From: an uncultured Eggerthellaceae bacterium
GTDB taxonomy: Bacteria > Actinomycetota > Coriobacteriia > Coriobacteriales > Eggerthellaceae
NCBI GenBank assembly: GCA_958454405.1
Contig: CAUEBO010000037.1
Span: 1 to 27,662 of the forward strand
Reading direction: 5' to 3'
DNA: 27,662 bases
Shown here: one piece after another, positions 6,107 through 13,774 of the stretch
Layout of the letters: the number at the start of each line of letters is the position of its first letter
How positions within the stretch are numbered: position 1 is the first letter of the stretch
Notes under the pieces: model-generated
What the model saw: only the letters and a program-made list of their open reading frames with translations
What the model was told of the DNA's origin: nothing
The model's database searches: none
Program-made: the position numbers and the translations under genes

Positions 6107-7420
6107 CTATTCTGCAGGGGAGAGGACCGTCTTCCGCTCGCCGTCGCCAGCCCCTGCGCCGTCGAGCGCCCTCACGCTGGGAAGCAGGCCCGCCACGATG
6201 CCGATTCCCAAGATGAACAAGCCGTCGACCACGAAGAAGCTCGTCACGCCGATGCCCTCCGCCAAGGCGCCGCCCAGCGCGGTTCCCAGCGGTATGCCCA
6301 GCCCCATGAGCGCGGACAGCAATCCCATCACACGCCCGAGCTTGTCCTCGGCCACGTTCTTCTGCAGAAGCGTCATGAGCGGCCCGTTGAACCAGGCGCA
6401 CGCCACGGCCATGACGCCCATGGCCGCCACGAACGCCGGGAACAACCCGGACGGCAGCAGACCGCCCACGGTGGTGGCCGCGCCCACGACGAGCGCCGCC
6501 ACTACGATGACGCGCGTCAGCCGGCTGGCGTCACCGCGCGCCATGAGCGCGAGCGAGCCCGCCAGCATGCCGATGCCGAACACGGCCGTGACCAGCGAGG
6601 CCAGATAGCCGTCGCCGCCGAAGTGCGACGCCACCATGAGCGGCAGCAGAGAGTCGATGGGTCCGTAGGCCATCATGCCCAGCACCACGGACAGCACGAG
6701 CGCGAGCAGCCCTTTGTTGGCAACGAGCGCGCGCCATCCTTCCACGACGTTCTGCCGGGCGCTCTGGCTGGCGGTCTCCTGGGACACGACGGTGGGGATG
6801 CGGGCGAACAGCATGGCGGCCACCGAGGCCAGCGCGCCGAAGGCGTTCAGGAACAGCACGGCTTGGAACCCGATGGTCGTGTACAGGAAGATGCCGAGCG
6901 CCGGAGCGGCTATCATGGAGAAGCTGCCCAGCAGGTTGTCCAGCATGTTGATGCGCAGCAGATGCTTCTCGGGCACCATGAGCGGCATGGCGGAATTGAA
7001 CGCGGGAGTGCGGAACGCCTGGCCCACCCCGCATGCGCACACCAGAACCAAGATGAGCTCGAGCGACACGTGCCCGAGCGCGATGCACGTGCCCATGCCC
7101 AGCGCCACGGCGGCTATGAACAGGTCGCACACGATGATGACGCGCTTGCGGTTGAAGCGGTCGGCCGCCACGCCGCCCAAGGGCGACAGCAGGCCCACGG
7201 GCAGGAAGGCGCACACGTACACGAAGGCGAGCGCGAGCGGGCTGCCCGTCGACTCAGTGACGTACCAAACGGCGGCGTAGTTCGCGGCCATGCTGGCGAA
7301 GCTGGTGAAGGCGAAGCCCACCCAAACGGCCACTACCACGGCCAGCCACCGGCGCGGCAGCGGGCGCCCTCCCGCGGCGACGGCCGGGGCGGAATCGTTG
7401 CTCTCAAGATTCGTGCTCAT
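6107..7420 (-). CDS. MFS transporter, MFS_3 (enterobactin/macrolide exporter-like) type
   Basis: A 437-residue membrane protein with about 12 hydrophobic helices. The loop after helix 2 carries motif A (GGVAADRFNRKRV), and helix 5 carries RINMLDNLLGSFSMIAAPALG, as in the EntS/MefA-like MFS_3 group. That group exports siderophores, macrolides and other compounds; the substrate is unknown here. The start at 7420 has AAGGAG 7 nt upstream. No regulator is adjacent on either side, unlike the other exporters in the window. Its promoter could not be identified in the upstream gap. Confidence 0.88.
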   Translation of the reverse strand: MSTNLESNDSAPAVAAGGRPLPRRWLAVVVAVWVGFAFTSFASMAANYAAVWYVTESTGSPLALAFVYVCAFLPVGLLSPLGGVAADRFNRKRVIIVCDLFIAAVALGMGTCIALGHVSLELILVLVCACGVGQAFRTPAFNSAMPLMVPEKHLLRINMLDNLLGSFSMIAAPALGIFLYTTIGFQAVLFLNAFGALASVAAMLFARIPTVVSQETASQSARQNVVEGWRALVANKGLLALVLSVVLGMMAYGPIDSLLPLMVASHFGGDGYLASLVTAVFGIGMLAGSLALMARGDASRLTRVIVVAALVVGAATTVGGLLPSGLFPAFVAAMGVMAVACAWFNGPLMTLLQKNVAEDKLGRVMGLLSALMGLGIPLGTALGGALAEGIGVTSFFVVDGLFILGIGIVAGLLPSVRALDGAGAGDGERKTVLSPAE

Positions 7421-7672
7421 GCTGGTTCTCCTTGCGGCTCTCGGTTCTCTTTCGACATCGCTTACAGTGAGGTTGCGGCGCGGTTTCCTCCACCGATTCC
7501 AATAGGCAAACGCCGCAAGTATTGGTTGCTTTTTCCGAACCGTGGGGATGGGGCGGCGAAATTCGCTTCAGCGGTACGGGGGGATGGAGGAGGCATCGAG
7601 TCGGGAGGATGCTCGCGGGGCGTTGGATTCCCGCAAGGTTTGCACAAGATCCGCACGGTTGTTCGGATCGGC

Positions 7673-7701
7673 TTTCACGCAGGTGGAGTCGCTGGTATAC
7701 T
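7673..7701 (+). promoter_or_regulatory. Probable recN promoter; rest of the 7421-7740 gap is featureless
   Basis: TTTCAC (7673-7678) and TATACT (7696-7701) are 17 bp apart, 40 nt before the recN start codon. The -10 box is strong, the -35 weak. I looked for an SOS-type dyad because recN is LexA-controlled in many bacteria, but saw no clear one. The remainder of the 320-nt gap holds no recognisable gene or structure. Confidence 0.45.
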
Positions 7702-7740
7702 TGATGGCTCAAGCGAGCGGCAAAGCATTCGAGGTGCGCG

Positions 7741-9420
7741 ATGATCGATGAGATCCAGGTTGAGAATCTTGCGTTGATACGCAGGGCGACGCTCGAGCCG
7801 GCGCAGGGGCTCACCGTGCTCACGGGCGAGACGGGTGCGGGCAAGACGGCGCTGCTTTCGGCGTTGAAGCTGCTCATGGGAGAACGCGCCGACAAAAGCG
7901 CCGTGCGGGAAGGGGCCGATGCGCTGGCGGTGTCGGGCCGTTTCTACGGCATCGTGGCTTCGGATGTTGGCGCTGCGGGGGAAGAAGAGGATGCCGTGGC
8001 CCGCGATGACGAGCTGGTGGTTTCCCGGCGCGTCACGTCCGACGGGCGGTCGCGGGTGTCTGTCGACGGGAGCATGGCCAGTGTGGGCGAGCTTGCGCGC
8101 ATCGTCGCGCCTGCCGTCGATCTCTGCGGCCAGCACGAGCACCAGCAGCTCATGAGGCCTGCAATGCACGTGCGCATGCTCGATGCGTGGGCGGGCGAGA
8201 GCGTCTCGGATGCCCGTTCAGCATACGATCAGGCGTTCTCCTGCGCAACGGCGGCCGCCGACGAGCTCGCGCGCGTGCGGGAGGCCGGGAAGGCGTCGTC
8301 CGCGAAGCTGGACGAAGCCCGGTTCACGCTGCAGCGGATCGATGCGGTCGATCCGCGCGAGGGGGAGTACGACCAGCTGGCGGCGGATTTGGCGAAGGTC
8401 GAGCACGCCGAGGCGCTCGCCGTTGCCGCGGACGCCGCGCACCAGGCGCTGGCGGGCGAAGACGGAGCCGTCGACGCCCTGAACGCCGCGGCCGCCGCGC
8501 TCGACGGAGGCGCCCGCTTCGATGCGAAGCTGGGCGAATTGGCCGGCTCGCTTCGCGAGGCGGGGTACGTGCTGGAGGACGTCGCCCGCGAAGCGCGCGA
8601 TTACCGCGACGAAGTGGAGTTCGATCCGGAAGCCCTCGCGCAGCAGCAAGAGCGCATGGCGGCGCTGCAGGGCCTCATGCGCGCCTTCGGGCCCCGCATG
8701 GACGATGTGCTCGAACGCCGCGCCCAGGCGGCTGAGCTCGTGTCGCTCGTCGACGATGCCGCTGAGCGCGAGCGGGCCGCGCAGCGCGCGCTCGATGAAG
8801 CCGAGGCTGCGCTTGCCGACGCCGCCCGCGCGCTGGCCGCCGCCCGCGCCGCGGCCGCACCCCGTTTCGCTGAGGCGGTGAGCGCGCAGATGGGCCGGCT
8901 GGAGATGGGCGGGGCCGAGCTGGTGTGCGACATCGCGCCGCTTGAACGGCCCGCTTGGACGAGGACGGGCCCGCACGCCGTGGAGTTCCTGTTCCGCCCC
9001 GGCGCCGGCATGCAAGCGCGTCCGCTCGCCCGCATCGCGTCAGGCGGCGAGGTGAGCCGCGTCATGCTGGCCGTCAAAGTGGTGCTGGGCGCCGTCGACG
9101 AGGTGGGCACGCTCGTGTTCGACGAGGTGGATGCCGGCGTGGGCGGTTCGACCGCCGTGGCGCTGGCCGAGGTGCTGGCCGATCTCGCGCGCACGCACCA
9201 GGTGATCGTGGTGACCCATCTGGCGCAGGTTGCCGTGCGCGGCGAGGCGCACTACGTCGTGCGCAAATTCGAAGGCGAACACGGCATGCCCGAAACCGAC
9301 TTGCGCCGCCTTGCCGACGAGGACCGTCCCGCCGAGATCGCGCGCATGCTCTCCGGCGACGTCACCGAAGCCTCCCTGGCCCACGCTCGCGAGATGCTGG
9401 AAGCCGTGAAACGCGACTAG
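7741..9420 (+). CDS. recN: DNA repair protein RecN
   Basis: A 559-residue SMC-like ATPase for double-strand break repair. The N-terminus MIDEIQVENLALIRRATLEP and Walker A GETGAGKT (about 29-36) are diagnostic. The middle (about 155-370) is an Ala/Glu/Arg-rich coiled coil. The C-terminal half has the ABC signature region RIASGGEVSRVMLAVK, then Walker B LVFDEVDAGVGG and the switch VVTHLAQVA. Length is normal for the family. The start at 7741 has GAGG 6 nt upstream. The stop codon overlaps that of the converging exporter gene by three bases (CTAG shared), so no terminator fits between them. Confidence 0.96.
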   Translation: MIDEIQVENLALIRRATLEPAQGLTVLTGETGAGKTALLSALKLLMGERADKSAVREGADALAVSGRFYGIVASDVGAAGEEEDAVARDDELVVSRRVTSDGRSRVSVDGSMASVGELARIVAPAVDLCGQHEHQQLMRPAMHVRMLDAWAGESVSDARSAYDQAFSCATAAADELARVREAGKASSAKLDEARFTLQRIDAVDPREGEYDQLAADLAKVEHAEALAVAADAAHQALAGEDGAVDALNAAAAALDGGARFDAKLGELAGSLREAGYVLEDVAREARDYRDEVEFDPEALAQQQERMAALQGLMRAFGPRMDDVLERRAQAAELVSLVDDAAERERAAQRALDEAEAALADAARALAAARAAAAPRFAEAVSAQMGRLEMGGAELVCDIAPLERPAWTRTGPHAVEFLFRPGAGMQARPLARIASGGEVSRVMLAVKVVLGAVDEVGTLVFDEVDAGVGGSTAVALAEVLADLARTHQVIVVTHLAQVAVRGEAHYVVRKFEGEHGMPETDLRRLADEDRPAEIARMLSGDVTEASLAHAREMLEAVKRD

Positions 9421-10883
9421 TTTGCGCCTTCCGCCGGTTGCACGGCTTCGCGTGCTCGCGTCGGTCCGTCTGTTTGGTTCGGCGTCCCTTGCGGCGCGCC
9501 TCTCCGCTCGATATGGCGGGGGAGCGTCCACGACATCGCGACGCCCACGGTGGCCGCGACGACGCACAGGGCGAATGCGGGCAGGGCGCTGTCTGCGAAC
9601 GACGCGCCGGCCACGGCTCCGCAGGCGGCCGATCCCACGGTGCCGCCCAGGCCGCGGAAGAACAGCGAGAGCGAGGTCGCTTTCCCCATGTCGCGCGCTT
9701 CGACGGCGGTCTGGGCGGCGATGTTCGTCATGGGCATGTTCGCCCCGATGCCGAATCCGAGCACGGCTGACGAGCAGGCCAGCTGCACCATGCCGGTGGA
9801 GCGGTCGACCAGGCACAGCAGCAGCGCTCCGGCGCCCAGCACCATGAACCCGATGTGGCTGATGGCCCGCATCCTCCCGTTCGCGCCGAATATCCGTCCC
9901 GACAGCGTGCTTCCCACCACGAGCGTGAGCGTCATGGGGATGGTGGCCAGCGCCGAGGCGGTCGACGACAGGCCGAGCCCCTCCTGCACGAATCGGGGCA
10001 CGAACATCACGCCCACGAGCAAAGCGAACTGGGCGCAGAACCCCAGCGCTATCGCCCCGTTCATCTGTGCGCGCCTGAAAAACGATACGGGGACGATGGC
10101 GTGTTCGCGACCTCGTTCGACCACCACGAGCGCGATTCCCATGGCGGCGGCCAGCGCGAGCAGCCCGAAGAACGGCGCCGACCACCAGGAGAAGGCGCTT
10201 CCGGTCAGGCTGAACGCGAGCGTCAGCGGAACGACGGCGGCCGCCGCGCACACGGCGCCGGAAACGTCGAACGAGCGCGTCGCATGCGCCTGCTTTCCCG
10301 GAAGGAACCGCACCGTCAAGGCGAGCGCGACCGCGCTCAGAGGCAGGTTGATGAGGAATATCCAATGCCAGCCGGCCAAATCGGCGATGAGGCCGCCTGC
10401 GAGGGGCCCTGCGATGCTGGCCAAGCCGTACATGGACGAGAGGATGCCCATGTACTTCCCGCGCACGCGCGGCTCGAACAGCTCGGCCATGGCGATGAAC
10501 ACGCCCGCCTCGACCAAGCCGCCGCCTGCGCCCTGCACGGCGCGCCATGCCGCAAGCGCGTCCAGGCTGTCCGACAGCGCGCAGCAGGCCGAAGCGACGG
10601 CGAACACGCTGATGCCGCAGGCGAACACCCGCTTGTGCCCGAAGCGCGCCGCGCATGCCCCGCACAACAAGGTTGCCAGCGTGCAGGTGAGCAGGTAGGT
10701 GGTGAACGGCCACGTGTAATGGTCGAAGCTGTTCAGGCTTCCCGCGATGCGCGGCATGGCCGTGCTCACGATGGTGGCGTCGAGGGCCGCCATGAACAGG
10801 CTCAAGGCGAGTCCGGCCAGCACGGCGGCCGTGGGGAAGCTCGGCGTTTGACGTTCGAGGCCGTTCGATTCAGGTTCCTCCAT
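9417..10883 (-). CDS. DHA2-family (EmrB/QacA) MFS drug exporter
   Basis: A 488-residue membrane protein with 14 predicted helices. Helix 1 has the family motif LFMAALDATIVSTAMPRI (motif D1-like), the first cytoplasmic loop has motif A (ARFGHKRVF), and helix 5 has GLASIAGPLAGGLIADLAGW (motif C, antiporters). Proteins of this class expel hydrophobic drugs and cations in exchange for protons. The start at 10883 has AGGAG 5 nt upstream. A perfect ACTATCA-A-TGATAGT palindrome lies 23 nt before the start and recurs in front of the PadR gene, so PadR is the likely repressor. Confidence 0.93.
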   Translation of the reverse strand: MEEPESNGLERQTPSFPTAAVLAGLALSLFMAALDATIVSTAMPRIAGSLNSFDHYTWPFTTYLLTCTLATLLCGACAARFGHKRVFACGISVFAVASACCALSDSLDALAAWRAVQGAGGGLVEAGVFIAMAELFEPRVRGKYMGILSSMYGLASIAGPLAGGLIADLAGWHWIFLINLPLSAVALALTVRFLPGKQAHATRSFDVSGAVCAAAAVVPLTLAFSLTGSAFSWWSAPFFGLLALAAAMGIALVVVERGREHAIVPVSFFRRAQMNGAIALGFCAQFALLVGVMFVPRFVQEGLGLSSTASALATIPMTLTLVVGSTLSGRIFGANGRMRAISHIGFMVLGAGALLLCLVDRSTGMVQLACSSAVLGFGIGANMPMTNIAAQTAVEARDMGKATSLSLFFRGLGGTVGSAACGAVAGASFADSALPAFALCVVAATVGVAMSWTLPRHIERRGAPQGTPNQTDGPTRAREAVQPAEGAN

Positions 10884-10905
10884 GGTTTCTCCTATCTTCT
10901 ATAGT

Positions 10906-10920
10906 ACTATCAATGATAGT
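10906..10920. promoter_or_regulatory. Probable PadR operator in front of the DHA2 exporter
   Basis: ACTATCA-A-TGATAGT is a perfect 15-bp dyad. The same half-sites form the core of the longer palindrome at 11770-11790 in front of the PadR gene. The distance to the exporter start codon (23 nt) means a bound protein would block transcription initiation or early elongation. Confidence 0.7.
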
Positions 10921-10929
10921 TACTGCTTG

Positions 10930-10953
10930 AAAAGAAAGCCGGAAGTTCCGGCT
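10930..10953 (-). terminator. Intrinsic terminator of the PadR transcript
   Basis: On the minus strand, AGCCGGAA-C-TTCCGGCT (10953-10937) is followed directly by TTCTTTT (10936-10930). This hairpin plus U-rich tail lies downstream of PadR and just upstream of the exporter operator, so it separates the two transcripts. Confidence 0.65.
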
Positions 10954-11126
10954 CGGTGTGTCGAGGTGCGCTCGATACGTTCGGTGCATTCGGTACGCTC
11001 GAGGCGCGCAGGTAGCGCGCAGGGGGAGGGTCGCGCGGCCGATATGCAGAGAATGCGCATTCGGCGCTTTCGGCGCGCGGCCGATGCGCAGGGGGATGGG
11101 CGCTCGGCTTGCGGAGGGGCTCCTGT
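10954..11126. other. Gene-free stretch with degenerate GC-rich repeats
   Basis: Related short segments recur: CGCGCGGCCGAT-like at about 11034 and 11077, GCGCAGGGGGA at about 11017 and 11085, and several TCGAGG/TTCGGT units between 10961 and 11004. No open frame here has codon usage like the neighbouring genes. The stretch leads into the hairpin and parS site. Confidence 0.4.
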
Positions 11127-11148
11127 GCGGCGCACTTGAGTGCGCCGC
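11127..11148. repeat. 10-bp perfect inverted repeat next to parS
   Basis: GCGGCGCACT (11127-11136) and AGTGCGCCGC (11139-11148) are perfect complements with a 2-nt centre. The repeat abuts the parS palindrome. It may be a second structural or terminator element on the 3' side of the PadR gene; there is no U-tract. Confidence 0.5.
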
Positions 11149-11150
11149 GA

Positions 11151-11166
11151 TGTTTCACGTGAAACA
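11151..11166. promoter_or_regulatory. parS: parS centromere site (ParB binding)
   Basis: TGTTTCACGTGAAACA is an exact match to the 16-bp parS consensus bound by chromosomal ParB/Spo0J; the dyad extends one G-A/T-C step on each side to 20 bp. ParB loads here and spreads, recruiting SMC and ParA for chromosome segregation. Such sites cluster around the replication origin in most bacteria. It lies outside coding sequence, downstream of PadR. Confidence 0.9.
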
Positions 11167-11207
11167 TCTGTTCGCATTTCGGCCACGTGCCGCAGGGTCC
11201 AGGCACG

Positions 11208-11735
11208 TCACGGTTTGCCGTAGAGATCCTGCTTGAAGCGTTCGAGGTGCTCCGCCACCAGGCGATACGTGGCGGAGCACAGCTCCATGGTCGCCCGCGC
11301 CTCGAGGCGGTCGTAGGAGGGCACCATGCCGTCGACGCGCTTTGCCGTGCCGAGGTGCGTCTCGATGAGCTCGTCGATCAGGGCGCGCCCCTTCTCCTCG
11401 CTCACCAGGGTGATGTTCGCCAAGATGGGGAGGAAGCCGAAGTCCACCCGCGCAGGCAGCGCCGCCGCCTCGTCCATGAGCTCGGAGAACCGTTCGCGGC
11501 CTTTGTCGGTGACGGTGTACACCGTCTTCTCGGGCATCTCGCCCTCCTTGACGACCGTTCCGTCGGCGCAGCCCTCGTCGCACAAGCGGATGAGGTTGCG
11601 GTACACCGACGGCGAGCTGATGCGAATCCAGCGCCGGACGTTGCGCTGCTCCATCGTCTTGTCCATCTCGTACGCGCTCATCGGCCGCTCGATGAGCGCT
11701 CCGAGGATCATGATCTCGATCGAATGGCTGGCCAT
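11208..11735 (-). CDS. PadR-family transcriptional repressor
   Basis: A 175-residue protein. The N-terminal winged helix runs SIEIMILGALIERPMSAYEM, then SSPSVYRNLIRLCDEG and VYTVTDKGRERFSELM. The C-terminal helices (about 105-175) match the PadR C-terminal (Vir_act_alpha_C-like) dimerisation domain of the longer subfamily. The start at 11735 is preceded by GAAAGGG; the frame runs on upstream only through the operator. A long palindrome 35 nt before the start, shared with the DHA2 exporter, indicates autorepression and control of the pump. PadR proteins of this kind usually bind drugs or phenolics as inducers; the inducer is unknown. Confidence 0.9.
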   Translation of the reverse strand: MASHSIEIMILGALIERPMSAYEMDKTMEQRNVRRWIRISSPSVYRNLIRLCDEGCADGTVVKEGEMPEKTVYTVTDKGRERFSELMDEAAALPARVDFGFLPILANITLVSEEKGRALIDELIETHLGTAKRVDGMVPSYDRLEARATMELCSATYRLVAEHLERFKQDLYGKP

Positions 11736-11769
11736 TTTCCGGTCCCTTTCGGTTCTCGCTGGCAAAAGA

Positions 11770-11790
11770 TATACTATCACTGATAGTATA
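11770..11790. promoter_or_regulatory. Probable PadR autoregulatory operator
   Basis: A perfect 21-bp palindrome: half-site TATACTATCA (11770-11779), a central C, and TGATAGTATA (11781-11790). The inner 15 bp equal the exporter operator except for the central base. The outer TATACT could serve as the -10 box on either strand, so repressor binding would cover the promoter. Confidence 0.75.
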
Positions 11791-11816
11791 AAACGCAAGA
11801 GGAGCCTGCAGAAATC

Positions 11817-12833
11817 TCACCGACGGAGGGTGCGAGCGTTCGCACGCCACTCTCGGGGCGGGAGGCCGCACCGGGCGCGAAACGCTTCGGAGAAGCTGCC
11901 CTGACGGGAATAACCCACGCGTGCGGCGATTTCGGCCAGAGACAGGTCGGTGGTCTCGAGCAGCTCGCAGGCGTGATGCATGCGCACATCGCGCGCGTAC
12001 TCCTGCGGCGTCATGCCGCAGGATAGCCTGAACAGCTCGATGAGCTTGCTCGTTCCCACGCAAGTTGCGCGGCAGAGCTCCTCGGTGGTGACGGGGCGCG
12101 CGAGGTCTTGCTGGATGAGGTGCTGGGCAACCGCCACCGCGGCGACATCGTCTGCCGAGAGTGCGATGGGCGCGCGACCGCATGCGAGCCGCCAGTCCAC
12201 GATGAGCGCGCACGCTTCCACCACCTTGCTCTCGTAGAACGCCTCCGCCACGACGGCGCTCGGTCGGGCCCGTCGCATGTCGTCGAGCAGGGAAGGCAGC
12301 CTGGCGGGGCAGGACGTACCGTCGAGCGCGGCGATCGCCGAGCTCAGCACCACGGGGTCGCAGTGCAGCCGCAGACTGACGTCCCGCAGCGCCTCGGGCA
12401 AGAGCATGACGAACGTCTCTTCCAGCCTCACCCCGCCCTGCACCCGCTGATGGTAGGGGACACGCTTCCAAGCGTGCCCCACCACGGTGCGGTCGGGTAG
12501 TGCCGGTTCGATGCCCAAGTAGGGAAGCATTCCTTGGTTGTAGGAACCGAAGTAAAAGCAATCGGCCGCGTCGCAGAAGAATCCTCCCTCCTCGCGAAGC
12601 GCAAAATCGAACGCGCCCACCGCGAGGCGGTCGCCGATGGGGAAGTACCAGAAGGAGCCCTTGCCGACCGCCGGATCGATCAGCCACAGGAGTCCTTGCC
12701 GCCCGTGTGCGGCCGCATCGACCAGCACGCCGCCGAGCTGCCGTACCTGTGGCTCGAACAGCGCGTCGATGGCCCCGCCGGTCCCGGGGGCCGTTTCGGC
12801 GCGATTCTTGAAGTTTTCGGCGGGATTGCGCAT
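11817..12833 (-). CDS. AraC-family transcriptional regulator
   Basis: A 338-residue protein. The C-terminal 100 residues carry two helix-turn-helix units: VTTEELCRATCVGTSKLIEL with FRLSCGMTPQEYARDVRMHH, then LSLAEIAARVGYSRQGSFSE with AFRARCGLPPREW. The N-terminal 230 residues are a ligand-sensing region with no family I can name. The start at 12833 is chosen because an AGGAGGAAGG stretch lies upstream. It is divergent from the EcfT-led operon, and a dyad in the 50-nt gap is a candidate site. AraC regulators beside YbtPQ-type transporters (such as Yersinia YbtA) commonly activate siderophore uptake; that role is inferred here from context. Confidence 0.9.
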   Translation of the reverse strand: MRNPAENFKNRAETAPGTGGAIDALFEPQVRQLGGVLVDAAAHGRQGLLWLIDPAVGKGSFWYFPIGDRLAVGAFDFALREEGGFFCDAADCFYFGSYNQGMLPYLGIEPALPDRTVVGHAWKRVPYHQRVQGGVRLEETFVMLLPEALRDVSLRLHCDPVVLSSAIAALDGTSCPARLPSLLDDMRRARPSAVVAEAFYESKVVEACALIVDWRLACGRAPIALSADDVAAVAVAQHLIQQDLARPVTTEELCRATCVGTSKLIELFRLSCGMTPQEYARDVRMHHACELLETTDLSLAEIAARVGYSRQGSFSEAFRARCGLPPREWRANARTLRR

Positions 12834-12876
12834 AGGCACCTTCCTCCTTCCCGCTCCCTCGATATCCGCTAGCATA

Positions 12877-12892
12877 GTTAACCATGGATAAC
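12877..12892. promoter_or_regulatory. Near-perfect 16-bp dyad over the EcfT start codon
   Basis: GTTAACCATGGATAAC differs from a perfect palindrome at one base pair, and its central ATG is the predicted start codon of the EcfT gene. It lies in the only gap between the divergent AraC regulator and the operon. A TAGCAT at 12870-12875 could be a -10 box that puts the transcript start at or near the ATG. Confidence 0.45.
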
Positions 12893-13774
12893 AATACTAC
12901 TACAAACAGGGCCTCGGGGGAACCGTCTGCCCATGGCGCGAACGCAGCGCCGCCATTCGCCTGCACCGCCACTTTGAAAGCCGCGGGCGCGACGGGGTCG
13001 TTGCATGCGGGCGGCGGGGACGTCTACGCCGCGAAAGCGTCGGAGCGGACCGGCGACGGGGCTGCGGCAGTACCGCCCGCGCACCGCATCGATCCCCGGG
13101 TCTCGTTGGTTTGCATTCTGTTGATCGGCCTGTCCACGTTCGTTTCCACATCGGTGGCGGTTGAGTTGGCGGCGGTGGGCGGGTGCGTGCTCGCCGGCAT
13201 CTGGTGCGGGCGACCCTCCTCGGCTCTGCGCTGGGCAGCGGCCTGGGCGGCGCTGTTCGTCCTCTGCTGGCTGTGCGCGCACTCCGGCGTGGTGCTCATG
13301 GCCATGGGCGCCTCGTTCGCGATGCTGCGCCGCATGCTGTGCGCCTTCATGATGGCTGCGAACATGGTGGGCACCACGCGCACCGGGGAGCTCGCCTACA
13401 GCTTGCAGCGCCTCGGCCTGCCGAAGCGGGTGTCGGCGGCGCTGTGCGTGATGCTGCGCTTCGCCCCCACGCTCGGCCAGGAGTTCGGTGCGGTGCTTGA
13501 TGCCATGAAGGTGCGCGGCATCGCGCTCTCGCCGGCACGCGTTTTGCGGCATCCCGTGCAGGTGGTCGAGAACCTGCTGGTGCCGGTGGTGGGACGCGTG
13601 GGTATCGTGGCCGACGAGCTGGCGAACGCGGCGGCCGTGCGCGGCATCGACGCGCCGAATCGGCGCACGAGCTACTACGAGCTGCGCATCGGCGCGGCTG
13701 ACGCGCTGCTGCTTGCGTACTTCGTCGCGCTTGCGGGCGTGTCCGTGGCGCTGGGTGCGGGAGTGCTGGCATGA
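12884..13774 (+). CDS. ECF transporter T component (EcfT/CbiQ-like)
   Basis: A 296-residue membrane protein. Residues 1-65 are an unusual polar, Ala/Gly/Thr-rich extension; the CbiQ-like core follows with hydrophobic segments (VSLVCILLIGLSTFVSTSVA, AAAWAALFVLCWLCAH) and two conserved coupling motifs, AMKVRGIAL and AAVRGIDAP, which contact the ATPases. Length is a little above normal because of the extension. No ribosome binding site precedes the ATG at 12884, so either the mRNA is nearly leaderless or translation starts later. The gene overlaps the ATPase gene by ATGA, so the two are translationally coupled. Confidence 0.88.
   Translation: MDNNTTTNRASGEPSAHGANAAPPFACTATLKAAGATGSLHAGGGDVYAAKASERTGDGAAAVPPAHRIDPRVSLVCILLIGLSTFVSTSVAVELAAVGGCVLAGIWCGRPSSALRWAAAWAALFVLCWLCAHSGVVLMAMGASFAMLRRMLCAFMMAANMVGTTRTGELAYSLQRLGLPKRVSAALCVMLRFAPTLGQEFGAVLDAMKVRGIALSPARVLRHPVQVVENLLVPVVGRVGIVADELANAAAVRGIDAPNRRTSYYELRIGAADALLLAYFVALAGVSVALGAGVLA

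Noticed and set aside
7421..7740. A LexA/SOS box in front of recN.
   Set aside because: No inverted repeat of suitable form was found near the predicted promoter; the genus-specific LexA motif is not known to me, so absence is not proof.
5939..7744. A 601-codon plus-strand open frame across the MFS exporter gene, and similar 500-700-codon frames antisense to other genes.
   Set aside because: Composition is extreme in His, Arg, Gln and Glu, no domain is recognisable, and each runs antisense to a gene with clear family motifs.
10910..11236. Short open frames over the 10954-11207 gap.
   Set aside because: They read through the parS site (giving MFHVKH) and degenerate repeats, with no ribosome binding site or family similarity.
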